NCBI GenBank assembly: GCA_030680575.1
Contig: JAUXVI010000025.1
Coordinates: 1-64,000, forward strand
Origin: Hylemonella sp.
GTDB taxonomy: Bacteria; Pseudomonadota; Gammaproteobacteria; Burkholderiales; Burkholderiaceae_C
Direction: 5' to 3'
Length of the DNA stretch: 64,000 nt
Positions 15,894 to 23,033 of the stretch are shown one piece after another. The notes under the pieces were generated by a model. It had not been told where the DNA came from and ran no database searches. It saw only the letters and a list, made by a program, of their open reading frames with translations. Position 1 is the first letter of the stretch. Each line of letters begins with the position of its first letter. Both the position numbers and the translations under genes were made by a program.

Positions 15894-16444
15894 AAGCCCT
15901 GCAGCGCGCCTTTGCGCCCCTCCAACGCCGCATCATGCTCATGGTGGGCCGTGCAGTACTTGAGCTGGTGAACGATGCCAGCAAGATGCAATCGGCCCAG
16001 GTGAGCCTGCTGGAGGACGAGCTGCGCGACAACGTGGAGCGCTTCCAGAACTACGGCTTCACCAGCGTGCCAGAGGCTGGAGCCGAGGGCGTGGCACTGT
16101 CTGTCCAAGGCGACCGCGATCACGTCATTCTGGTGGCCGTAGACGATCGCCGGTACCGGAAGTTGGGCATGCTGCCTGGCGAGGTCGCGGTCTACACCAA
16201 GTGGGGCGACTTCATCCACCTGAAGGAGGACGAGATCGTGGTGCAGCACGCCACCAAGATCAGACTCGTCGCGCCCACCACCGAGGTGGGTGGCGACCTG
16301 CTGGTGCATGGCAACGTCACGGCTGACGGCGACGTGGCCGACCAGGGCGGTGCCAAGACGATGGCGGGCATGCGTACCGTGTTCAATGGCCACACCCAGC
16401 CTGTGTCGGCTGGCACGGCCCAGGCACCGTCTGGAGGCATGTGA
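15890..16444 (+). CDS. Baseplate spike protein (Mu gp45-like)
   Basis: GTG 15890 follows a perfect AAGGAGG (15876-15882) by 7 bases and overlaps the gpP stop, so it is preferred to the upstream in-frame codon at 15854. The 184-aa product has 'VQSAQVSLLEDELRDNVERFQNYGFTS'-type sequence (in parts), 'GEVAVYTKWGDFIHLKEDEIV' in parts and a beta-helical 'VGGDLLVHGNVTADGDV' repeat, as in Mu gp45, the membrane-piercing trimeric spike. Confidence 0.87.
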   Translation: MKALQRAFAPLQRRIMLMVGRAVLELVNDASKMQSAQVSLLEDELRDNVERFQNYGFTSVPEAGAEGVALSVQGDRDHVILVAVDDRRYRKLGMLPGEVAVYTKWGDFIHLKEDEIVVQHATKIRLVAPTTEVGGDLLVHGNVTADGDVADQGGAKTMAGMRTVFNGHTQPVSAGTAQAPSGGM

Positions 16445-16911
16445 TGAGCGATATCGCCACCACCCTCGTCCAGAACACCAACGCCATCCAGTTTGACTGG
16501 AACTTGGTCAGCGGTTCGCTTGAGTCCGACGATGGCCTGCAGACCGCCATCGTGATCAGCCTGTTCACCGATCGCCGTGCCGATCCCAGCGATCTGCCTG
16601 CCAGCGCCTCCGGTGCAGACCGCCGTGGCTGGTGGGGTGACTCCTTCGCCGATGTGGAAGGCGATCGCATCGGCTCCCGCCTGTGGCTGCTGGCCCGTGC
16701 CAAGAAAACCCAATCCACCCTCCTGCGGGCCCGCGACTACACCAAGGAGGCCCTGCAGTGGCTGATTGAGGACGGTGTAGCCCGCGAGGTGAATGTGGCC
16801 ACCGAGTGGAGTACTTCACGCACCGGCTACCTGCTGTTGACGATTGAAGTGGTGCGCGCTGGCAAGCCGGTTAATAAATATCAGTTTGACGCCTTCTGGA
16901 AGGGCAATTAA
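16444..16911 (+). CDS. Baseplate protein (Mu gp46-like)
   Basis: This 155-aa protein has ATG 16444 overlapping the previous stop by one base. 'LESDDGLQTAIVISLFTDRRA', 'RRGWWGDSFADVEGDRIGSRLWLL' (in parts) and 'EALQWLIEDGVAREV' are diagnostic of the gp46 family, which is related to the T4 gp25-type sheath initiator. Confidence 0.9.
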   Translation: MSDIATTLVQNTNAIQFDWNLVSGSLESDDGLQTAIVISLFTDRRADPSDLPASASGADRRGWWGDSFADVEGDRIGSRLWLLARAKKTQSTLLRARDYTKEALQWLIEDGVAREVNVATEWSTSRTGYLLLTIEVVRAGKPVNKYQFDAFWKGN

Positions 16912-17967
16912 ATGCCATTGACACGCCCAACCCTCCCGCAGCTCATCGACCGCAATGTCGCGGATATCGAGAGCCGCTTGCCTGGCAGCGATGCCCGCCT
17001 GCGCCGCAGCAACCTCAACGTGACTGCCCGTGTGGTTGCCGGTGCTGCACATGGCCTGTATGGCTCCATCGACTTCCTGGCACGCCAGCTTTTTCCCGAC
17101 ACCGCCGAGAAGGAGTACTTGGAGCGCCATGCCAGCGCCCGCAAGCTCACACGCAAGGTGGCTGTCGCTGCCACTGGCCCACTGGTGCTGACAGGCTCCA
17201 ACGGCTCCACCGTGCCTGCTGGCACTGTGCTGACCCGCTCCGATGCTGCCGAGTTCACCACCAACGCGCTGGCCACTATCGCCGCAGGCACTGCCACGGT
17301 CACCTTGACCGCATCGGTGCCTGGTGATGCAGGCAACACCCTGGCGGGCAGTCAGTTCACCTTTGTCAGCCCCGTGGCGGGCGTCAATTCGACCGCCGTG
17401 GTGGGTTCGGGTGGCTTGGTCAACGGCAGCGATGCTGAAGGCGACACCAGCCTGCGTGAGCGCCTGATCGCCCGCATGCAGAAGCCCCCCCAAGGCGGTG
17501 CTGATTTTGACTATGTGGACTGGGCGCTTGAAGTGCCTGGTGTGACCCGTGCATGGGTCTACCCGATGGAGCTGGGCCCAGGCACAGTGACTGTGCGCTT
17601 CATGCGCGACGATGACTCGACAGGTGCTGTGCCCGATGCTGGCGAAGTGGCCAGCGTTGCGGCATACCTCAATGCACGCAAGCCGGTCACCGCAGGGCTA
17701 TATGTGGCGGCGCCAACTGCCAATCCACTGAATCTGAGCATTGCTGTTACGCCCAACACTGCAGCCGTGCAAGCTGCGGTGCAGGCTGAGCTGGTCGATC
17801 TGATCCGCCGTGAAGCCATCCCCGGTGGCACGCTGTTGCTGACCCACATCCGCGAAGCCATCAGCATTGCCGCTGGAGAGAACAACTACAACATGCCCAC
17901 GCCTGCTGCTGACGTGACCAATGGTGTGGGCAGCATCACCACGCTGGGAGCCATCACATGGCTATGA
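16912..17967 (+). CDS. Baseplate protein J-like (Mu gp47-like)
   Basis: This 351-aa protein is adjacent to gp46 without a gap. 'LPQLIDRNVADIESRLPGSDA' and 'GAAHGLYGSIDFLARQLFPDTAE' (in parts) are typical of Mu gp47 / baseplate J proteins (T4 gp6 relatives). The repeated beta-rich middle and the C-terminal 'GGTLLLTHIREAISIAAGENNY' fit a full-length wedge protein. Confidence 0.9.
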   Translation: MPLTRPTLPQLIDRNVADIESRLPGSDARLRRSNLNVTARVVAGAAHGLYGSIDFLARQLFPDTAEKEYLERHASARKLTRKVAVAATGPLVLTGSNGSTVPAGTVLTRSDAAEFTTNALATIAAGTATVTLTASVPGDAGNTLAGSQFTFVSPVAGVNSTAVVGSGGLVNGSDAEGDTSLRERLIARMQKPPQGGADFDYVDWALEVPGVTRAWVYPMELGPGTVTVRFMRDDDSTGAVPDAGEVASVAAYLNARKPVTAGLYVAAPTANPLNLSIAVTPNTAAVQAAVQAELVDLIRREAIPGGTLLLTHIREAISIAAGENNYNMPTPAADVTNGVGSITTLGAITWL

Positions 17968-18554
17968 CCGCTGATCAGTATCTGGCTCAGCTGCAGGCGC
18001 TGCTCCCTAGTGGTGCCGCCTGGACGCGTGAGCCCGATGCCGATTTGACAAACGCCATGCTGGCCATCGCTACAGAGCTGGCCCGCGTAGACGCCCGCCT
18101 GGACGATCTGGTCAATGAAGGCGATGTGCGCACCGCCACGGAGCTGATGACGGACTGGGAACGTGTGCTGGGCCTGCCAGACGACTGCATGGCCAACACC
18201 GTGCTGACGTTGGCCCAGCGCCGCCTGCTGGCGCTGCAGCGCCTGGTGGAAGAAGGTGGCCAGTCTGCCGCCTATTACATCGGCCTGGCCGAGCTGCTAG
18301 GTGAGCCTGGTTGCACGGTGTCCGAGTTCCGGCCCATGAACTGCAACGACCCTTGCACCTACGCCGTGGGCAGTCAGGGTGACAGATTCTTCTGGCGTTT
18401 GAACATCCCTCACGCGCCGCTCAACCTGGCCCCCATCAACTGCAACAGCGACTGCAACGACGCAATGCAGACCTACACGCCGTCGCTGGCAGAGTGCCCC
18501 ATCCGGGAACGCAAGCCAGCACACACCCAAGTTGTTTTCACCTATTCGCCATAA
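17958..18554 (+). CDS. Tail protein DUF2313 (Mu gp48-like)
   Basis: This 198-aa protein overlaps gp47 by 10 bases. 'YLAQLQALLPSGAAWTREPD' at the start is the DUF2313 signature. It has a Cys-containing C-terminus (CNDPCTY, CNSDCND), as in many members. It connects baseplate wedges to the fibres. Confidence 0.9.
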   Translation: MAMTADQYLAQLQALLPSGAAWTREPDADLTNAMLAIATELARVDARLDDLVNEGDVRTATELMTDWERVLGLPDDCMANTVLTLAQRRLLALQRLVEEGGQSAAYYIGLAELLGEPGCTVSEFRPMNCNDPCTYAVGSQGDRFFWRLNIPHAPLNLAPINCNSDCNDAMQTYTPSLAECPIRERKPAHTQVVFTYSP

Positions 18555-18566
18555 GGAGTCCGCTAA

Positions 18567-19460
18567 ATGGATCGCATCAGTACCCCAACCAAGGCCCTCG
18601 ACTTGTTCGGCGTGGGCAAGCATGGATTCCGCGACGGCAATCTCGGCTCCGGCATCCTCCCCACCGACTTGAATGCCGCCTTCTTCAATGACTGGCAAGA
18701 GGAGATGATGACCATCATTGAAGCGAATGGCTTTACACCCACTGCGGGCCTTCGCACCCAGGTGTACCAGGCCATCCAGTTCATGATTGCCACGGCCACC
18801 AGCGGCATGAAGGTGCCAGTGCGCTACACAACGACCGCCAACGTTGTCCTGTCTGGTCTGGGCACGCAAGCCGGTGGTGATTGGCCTGGTGCAATGACTG
18901 CCGGTGACCGCGTCCTGGTGAAGGATCAGGCAACGGGCGCTGATTGCGGCATCTATGTGGCAGCAGCAGGCCCTTGGGTGCGTGCCACGGATGCTGACGG
19001 CACAAACGAATTGTTTCCCAGCACCGTGGTGTCGGTGCAGGAGGGCACTGCCTTTGGGGACTCCCAGTGGATGCAGACCACCGATGGCACGATCACCATC
19101 GGCACCACGGCATTGGTTTTTGCGCGTAAAGATTCTGGCCTTAGTACATCCAACTTCACAGGGTCAAATCAGTCAAAAGCGACAAGCGGCTATCAAAAGC
19201 TGCCCGGTGGGCTAATTATTCAGTGGGGTTACGTGTCGTCGCAAATCGGGCAGGCGAGTGTGACTTGGCCAATCGCATTCCCCAACGCGTTGTTCACCGC
19301 AGTCTCTAACGTGGCTGATTCGTCTGGCTCGCTGATCAACATCATGACGAAGTATGTGCCGGCTGCCTCTGGCTTGACTAGTGGTACTTTTATGCTACAG
19401 CAAAGTGTTTCGAATGCAACCGCTTCGGGTGGCTATTCATGGATTGCAATTGGTTGGTAA
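18567..19460 (+). CDS. Tail fibre protein
   Basis: This 297-aa protein follows ATAAGGAG. The N-terminus 'LFGVGKHGFRDGNLGSGILP' then 'DLNAAFFNDWQEEMMTIIEANG' (in parts) is typical of fibres attached to Mu-type baseplates. The C-terminal 90 residues 'GYQKLPGGLIIQWGYVS' and 'VTWPIAFPNALFTAVSNV' form a gp53-like receptor-binding tip. The tip region is less GC-rich than the rest, which suggests exchange of the host-range module. No DNA invertase is present, so no fibre switching system is visible. Confidence 0.85.
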   Translation: MDRISTPTKALDLFGVGKHGFRDGNLGSGILPTDLNAAFFNDWQEEMMTIIEANGFTPTAGLRTQVYQAIQFMIATATSGMKVPVRYTTTANVVLSGLGTQAGGDWPGAMTAGDRVLVKDQATGADCGIYVAAAGPWVRATDADGTNELFPSTVVSVQEGTAFGDSQWMQTTDGTITIGTTALVFARKDSGLSTSNFTGSNQSKATSGYQKLPGGLIIQWGYVSSQIGQASVTWPIAFPNALFTAVSNVADSSGSLINIMTKYVPAASGLTSGTFMLQQSVSNATASGGYSWIAIGW

Positions 19461-19471
19461 AGGATAACAAA

Positions 19472-19942
19472 ATGACAATGAAATATTCCGCGTCAACAGG
19501 TGGGTTTTACGACACCGAAATCCATGGCAACAACATTCCAACCGATGCGGTGGGAATCACCATAGAGCAACACGCAACTCTGCTGGCGGGCCAGTCTGAG
19601 GGTAAGTCGATTACGGCTGACCAAAGTGGTTTTCCAGTGCTGATCGACCCAGCGCCGCCAACGGCTGCACAGATCGAGGCGGCTTTCACCGCAGCCATCC
19701 AGCAGCGCTTGGACGACTTCGCCCGCACGCGCAATTACGACAGCATCCTAAGCGCCTGCACCTACGCCACCAGTACGGTGGCCAAGTTCAAGACTGAGGG
19801 GCAGGCCTGCGTCAACCTGCGCGATGCCACCTGGGCAGCGGCATACCAGATCCTGGCCGACGTGCAGGCGGGTGACCGCCCCATGCCCGCCAGCATTGCG
19901 GACATTGAGGCAGACCTGCCCGCGTTGGAGTGGCCGCAATGA
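19472..19942 (+). CDS. Tail fibre assembly-like protein
   Basis: The start is ATG 19472, 8 bases after AAAGGA; the frame is open further upstream but inside the fibre gene. The 156-aa product begins 'MKYSASTGGFYDTEIHGNNIP' in parts, the usual N-terminus of fibre-assembly/fibre-partner proteins. It continues with 'IQQRLDDFARTRNYDSILSAC' and 'LRDATWAAAYQIL' (DUF4376-like), a pairing common in phages. Confidence 0.75.
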   Translation: MTMKYSASTGGFYDTEIHGNNIPTDAVGITIEQHATLLAGQSEGKSITADQSGFPVLIDPAPPTAAQIEAAFTAAIQQRLDDFARTRNYDSILSACTYATSTVAKFKTEGQACVNLRDATWAAAYQILADVQAGDRPMPASIADIEADLPALEWPQ

Positions 19943-20313
19943 GCGCCCACTTGGTAGCACTGGCGGCACTGGGATGGGTGTTGGCGTACCTGTACGGCTT
20001 TTGGCTGCTCTACGTTCTGATCATGGGCTTTTATAGGGCTTATCTGAGCAAGCGCCTGACTAAACCCGCCCTTGTGCTGGCCTCACCCGCTCTGATCGTT
20101 GGCTACTTGGTCGACCTGTTTGCCAATTGGACCATCGCCACGGTGTGGTTCATGGAGTTTCCAAGGCGGCCCTTGGAATTGGTGACTGATCGGCTATCCC
20201 GATACATCGGCCTGCAGGAAGACTGCTGGCACAAGGGACACGCGGTCTGGGTTTGCCAGAACCTGCTGGACTACTTCGACCCTCACGACAAGCACTGCTT
20301 GAACAAACCCTAA
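19939..20313 (+). CDS. Phage membrane protein, unknown function
   Basis: This 124-aa protein overlaps the previous gene by ATGA. Two to three hydrophobic stretches occupy the first 75 residues ('LVALAALGWVLAYLYGFWLL', 'LVLASPALIVGYLVDLFANW'). The C-terminus has conserved-looking Cys/His (EDCWHKGH, VCQNLLDYFDPHDKHC). It is in the late operon after the tail fibre. A holin role cannot be shown, and no lysozyme is nearby. Confidence 0.6.
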   Translation: MSAHLVALAALGWVLAYLYGFWLLYVLIMGFYRAYLSKRLTKPALVLASPALIVGYLVDLFANWTIATVWFMEFPRRPLELVTDRLSRYIGLQEDCWHKGHAVWVCQNLLDYFDPHDKHCLNKP

Positions 20314-20338
20314 ACCCATTTCAATCCCGGAGTAAACG

Positions 20339-20758
20339 ATGACTGATACCCAAACTGAAACACAGATTCAAGCCAAAGGCCTGACTGCGCCGCGTGTGAC
20401 GCCCGAACGGATCAAGGAGCTGATGAGCCGTGTGGTTTACACCTTCGAAGTTCGTCCCAACGGCTCCACCACCACTTTTGCGCATGCCTTCTTGGACGGT
20501 GAGTTCTACCTGGCATCCGGCACATCCGCTTGCGTGTCCCCCGAGAACTTCAATGAGCAGCTCGGCAAAGACATCGCCATGAAGGCTGCAGCGCTCAATG
20601 CCAACGATAAGTTGTGGGAGCTGGAGGGCTATCTGCTGCGCTCCAAGCTGGAGAGCCAACAGTTCAAGCCCAACAAGGTCGACGCTTCCTGTGTGTTTCG
20701 TTATTGCCCCGACGAATCGGCCTGCAAGGCCAAGGGCAGCTGCGTAAATCGCGCTTAA
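20339..20758 (+). CDS. Phage Gp49/Gp66-family protein
   Basis: This 139-aa protein contains 'VTPERIKELMSRVVYTFEV', 'TTTFAHAFLDGEFYLASGTSACVSPENFN' (in parts) and 'ANDKLWELEGYLL'. This is the signature of the N4 gp49 / Sf6 gene 66 family, small phage proteins of unknown function. An extra C-terminal tail 'CVFRYCPDESACKAKGSC' carries four Cys and could bind metal. Confidence 0.8.
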   Translation: MTDTQTETQIQAKGLTAPRVTPERIKELMSRVVYTFEVRPNGSTTTFAHAFLDGEFYLASGTSACVSPENFNEQLGKDIAMKAAALNANDKLWELEGYLLRSKLESQQFKPNKVDASCVFRYCPDESACKAKGSCVNRA

Positions 20759-20767
20759 GAGGTCGCA

Positions 20768-20977
20768 ATGCTGTACCTACTCGCAATCGTTGCTCTCGTC
20801 GTCGGTCTTGTCATCGGCCTGGTCGGCTTTGCCGCTGCAGCTGATCCAGAGGGAAGAGTAGGCAACCTGGTGTTATTGATCTATCTCGGGTCAGCGATCG
20901 TCGCGATCGCTGCCGGGTGGCTTCTATGGATGGGCTGTATTGATTTGTGGCACCTGGTGCAGATGCCAAGTCACTAA
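20768..20977 (+). CDS. Small two-helix membrane protein
   Basis: This 69-aa protein has two transmembrane helices ('LLAIVALVVGLVIGLVGFA', 'LVLLIYLGSAIVAIAAGWLL'). GAGG lies before the ATG. Lying in the late region, it could be an entry or lysis accessory protein, but nothing in the sequence decides this. Confidence 0.5.
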   Translation: MLYLLAIVALVVGLVIGLVGFAAAADPEGRVGNLVLLIYLGSAIVAIAAGWLLWMGCIDLWHLVQMPSH

Positions 20978-21084
20978 AAACAGGGCGAGGGCCAGCGGTG
21001 CGGTAACACCTCCGACCCCCACCTCCGCCGTGATTGCCCACGGCATTGACCGAAGACCCTGCCACCTGTACAGGTCAGGGCATT

Positions 21085-21327
21085 ATGGAAGATGCCGCAA
21101 TGTTCGAAAAGTTAGAGGAAATACGGTGTGGCCAATGCCGCCGCAAGCTGGCAGCAGGCAGTTACACCAGGTTGGAAATCAAGTGTCCCAAGTGTGGAAC
21201 CTTGAATGTACTGAGAGCCAGCGCTGCTGATCGCAGCAGCCCGAGCCCCGCAATAGAACGCCCCCGAGCGTCATCTGAAAACGGAAGTAAAGATGACGCA
21301 AAAACGGGAGCCGAAAAAGCTCATTAA
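21085..21327 (+). CDS. com: Com-like zinc-finger translational regulator
   Basis: This product of about 80 aa has a four-Cys finger 'IRCGQCRRKLAAGS' ... 'IEIKCPKCGTLNVLRA'-type (in parts), matching Mu Com, an RNA-binding protein that opens translation of the DNA-modification gene mom. The start may be ATG 21085 or ATG 21100, which has GGAAG 8 bases before it. The C-terminal 35 residues are a charged extension. Its 3' end overlaps the methylase gene by 35 bases, mimicking the com-mom overlap of Mu. Confidence 0.82.
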   Translation: MEDAAMFEKLEEIRCGQCRRKLAAGSYTRLEIKCPKCGTLNVLRASAADRSSPSPAIERPRASSENGSKDDAKTGAEKAH

Positions 21328-22129
21328 AAACTCGGTTGAAAAGGACGTGATCCAGGCAGCACCGATGGTGCAGTGGGTAGGCGGCAAGCGCCGACTGGCC
21401 CCACATATCCTGCCGATGTTCCCGGATCACTCCTGCTATGTGGAGCCCTTCGCTGGAGCAGCTGCTCTGTTCTTCTTGAAGGAGCCTGTGAAGGTGGAGG
21501 TGCTCAACGATGTCAATGGCGACCTGGTGAGCCTTTACAGGGTTGTGCAGCACCACCTGGAGGAGTTCATCCGGCACTTCAAGTGGGCGCTGGCCAGCCG
21601 TGAGATTTACAAGTGGCTGCAGATCACTCCAGTCGAGACCCTGACCGATATCCAGCGCGCCGCCCGCTTCTTCTACCTGCAGAAGCTGGGCTTCGGTGGC
21701 AAGGTGCAGGGGCAGACCTTTGGCACGGCTACCACCTCACGCCCAGCGCTCAACCTGTTGCGCCTGGAGGAGCAGCTCAGCGCCGTCCACCTGCGGCTGC
21801 ACCAGGTGTTTGTGGAGCATCTATCCTGGGCCAACTGCCTGACAAAGTACGACCGCCCGCACAGCCTGTTTTACATGGACCCACCCTACTGGGGCACCGA
21901 GGGCTACGGCGTCGAGTTCGGCCTAGAGCAATACGACCAGATGGCCAGCCTCATGGGCTCCATGAAGGGCAAGGCGGTGGTCAGCGTGAATGACATCCCA
22001 GAGATGCGTAAAGCCTTCAAAGGCCACTACATCAAGCGGGTGAATATCACCTACACCGTGGGCGCATCTGGCCAAGGTCGGGAGCCCAAGGGGGAGCTGA
22101 TCATCTGCAACTTCAAGCCAGGCGTTTGA
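21293..22129 (+). CDS. D12-class DNA adenine N6-methyltransferase
   Basis: This 278-aa protein has the D12-class layout: 'QWVGGKRRLAPHIL' (SAM-binding start, about 27-40), 'CYVEPFAGAAALFF' (motif I, about 48-61), and catalytic 'DPPYW' at residues 196-200. D12 enzymes are Dam-like and usually methylate adenine in a short palindrome; the target here is unknown. It sits exactly where mom lies in Mu, after com, and so probably protects phage DNA from restriction. Com may control its translation. Confidence 0.92.
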   Translation: MTQKREPKKLIKNSVEKDVIQAAPMVQWVGGKRRLAPHILPMFPDHSCYVEPFAGAAALFFLKEPVKVEVLNDVNGDLVSLYRVVQHHLEEFIRHFKWALASREIYKWLQITPVETLTDIQRAARFFYLQKLGFGGKVQGQTFGTATTSRPALNLLRLEEQLSAVHLRLHQVFVEHLSWANCLTKYDRPHSLFYMDPPYWGTEGYGVEFGLEQYDQMASLMGSMKGKAVVSVNDIPEMRKAFKGHYIKRVNITYTVGASGQGREPKGELIICNFKPGV

Positions 22130-22130
22130 T

Positions 22131-22179
22131 GCATGCCAGACCACCCCAGTCTGGCATGCAAAAACCGCTTGCTGGGGTG
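22131..22179 (+). promoter_or_regulatory. Strong hairpin with pseudoknot potential after the methylase gene
   Basis: GCATGCCAGAC (22131-22141) and GTCTGGCATGC (22149-22159) form a perfect 11-bp stem. The 7-base loop CACCCCA is fully complementary to TGGGGTG at 22173-22179, so an H-type pseudoknot or an alternative stem is possible. No T-run follows, so it is not an ordinary terminator. It ends about 40 bases before the next start codon. Confidence 0.75.
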
Positions 22180-22220
22180 GCCGAACAGAGCGTTACTTGC
22201 GGCCACGAAAGGACGCCCCA

Positions 22221-22403
22221 ATGACTACCAAACAAACTCTTGAACAGATCGCCCGCCGCCGCCTTGGAATGGACAGCCTGGAGACCCGCAAGTCCGACCG
22301 GCTGGACTTCCATGACCTAGCAGTCTGGAACATCGCGGCAGCACTCCAGGACGCCTACGAAGCGGGTAAAAAAGCAGCTGACAAAAAGGAAGCCAAAGCA
22401 TGA
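22221..22403 (+). CDS. DUF6900-like small protein
   Basis: This 60-aa protein has AAAGGA 7 bases before ATG. 'TLEQIARRRLGMDSLETRKSD' (in parts) and 'LDFHDLAVWNIAAALQDAYEAG' match a small family (DUF6900, as I recall) found on plasmids and integrative elements. The next gene overlaps by ATGA. This pair looks like a cargo module at the right end of the prophage, where Mu-like phages carry accessory genes. Confidence 0.7.
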   Translation: MTTKQTLEQIARRRLGMDSLETRKSDRLDFHDLAVWNIAAALQDAYEAGKKAADKKEAKA

Positions 22404-22588
22404 CCACTGCCCAGGCCCAATACCAAGCCCGCCAGGTTCGAATTCAGGCCCTGGTGGTCCAGCTGCAAAGCACCCTGGCCAGCCACAGCACCAAGGCCGC
22501 AAGCCAGCCTCTCAACTGGGGATATGCTGGCGACCTTGGCCACGTCGAATCAAAGCTGCAAGAGCTGGTCGAGTTCTTCCAGAACTGA
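22400..22588 (+). CDS. Small protein, partner of the DUF6900-like gene
   Basis: This 62-aa, soluble, mainly helical product includes 'QAQYQARQVRIQALVVQLQS' and 'LGHVESKLQELVEFFQ'. It is translationally coupled to the gene before it. Function unknown. It is followed by a terminator. Confidence 0.6.
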   Translation: MTTAQAQYQARQVRIQALVVQLQSTLASHSTKAASQPLNWGYAGDLGHVESKLQELVEFFQN

Positions 22589-22612
22589 CCCTCCTGCTGC
22601 ACAACTAGGCAG

Positions 22613-22636
22613 AGCCAGCCGCCGAGCTGGCTTTGT
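22613..22636 (+). terminator. Terminator after the last prophage gene
   Basis: AGCCAGC - CGCCGA - GCTGGCT followed by TTGT. A 7-bp GC-rich stem with a short T stretch lies 25 bases after the last gene. The further stretch to 22785 holds no gene but has three related purine-rich direct repeats of the type GTTTTGGAGGG / GTTTTAGAAGGG / CTTTGAAGGGGG (22715-22762). Confidence 0.55.
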
Positions 22637-22785
22637 CGCTTCTGGGACCTACAAGGCGCGGATAGCCGGTGCCGCACCCAGTACACCACCCTGCCCAAGA
22701 TCGTGGCTCCTGGAGCGTTTTGGAGGGTCGTTTTAGAAGGGTGGAACCCGCTTTGAAGGGGGTTTTAGGAAAAAAGAAAGGGCAG

Positions 22786-22810
22786 GTTATCCACAGGAAC
22801 TGTGGACAAC
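22786..22810. other. Paired DnaA-type boxes in the prophage right end
   Basis: TTATCCACA (22787-22795), the consensus DnaA box, is followed after 5 bases by TGTGGACAA (22801-22809), an inverted near-consensus box. The left end has one consensus TTATCCACA at 892-900. Whether DnaA binds here is unknown; the sequence match is exact. Confidence 0.6.
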
Positions 22811-22827
22811 CCACCCATCTACCCCTC

Positions 22828-22890
22828 TGCCAGATGGTCTGAATCGTCAAACCATCTGTCGTGCTTCAGCAAACCATGTGGCGCTTTACA
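22828..22890 (-). other. Prophage right end with three transposase-type sites (R1-R3)
   Basis: R1 (22870-22883) and R2 (22848-22861) are CGCCACATGGTTTG and CGACAGATGGTTTG when read inward on the minus strand. R3 (22828-22841) is TGCCAGATGGTCTG on the plus strand. R1 starts 8 bases from the terminus, like L1. Spacing is tight, as in Mu attR. Confidence 0.78.
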
Positions 22891-22895
22891 TATTG
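22891..22895. repeat. Right 5-bp target-site duplication (TATTG)
   Basis: TATTG directly follows the terminal CA of the prophage and repeats 570-574. Confidence 0.88.
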
Positions 22896-22932
22896 ATGCG
22901 GGGAACATTGCACAAGAAAAAGGCAGTGGAAA

Positions 22933-23009
<77 letters not shown>

Positions 23010-23033
23010 GACCGAAGCGGTGATTGTAAGGGC

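Larger units (their letters stand above)
575..22890. mobile_element. Defective Mu-like prophage with intact ends
   Basis: The element begins TGTGAACCGACAG and ends ..GCGCTTTACA. The first 21 bases at the left and the reverse complement of the last 21 match at 16 positions and start with TG, and TATTG flanks both sides. Inside are Mu-type genes: ner/repressor, gp29-gp30-G, I/Z, capsid, J/K-type, sheath L, tube M, tape measure, N, P, baseplate gp45-gp48, tail fibre, com. At 22.3 kb it is far shorter than Mu (about 37 kb). No transposase A or B, lysis genes, terminase or Mor-type activator is present, and portal gp29 is truncated. The block 1116-5354 is inverted relative to the Mu order. The prophage therefore should not move by itself, although its ends could still be recognised by a related transposase in trans. 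Confidence 0.92.

Noticed and set aside
20768..20977. Holin
   Set aside because: Size and two helices would fit, but no endolysin or spanin is adjacent and lysis genes appear to be lost with the deletion.
22786..22810. Chromosomal replication origin
   Set aside because: Only two DnaA-type boxes, inside a prophage end, and no dnaA/dnaN or AT-rich unwinding region nearby.
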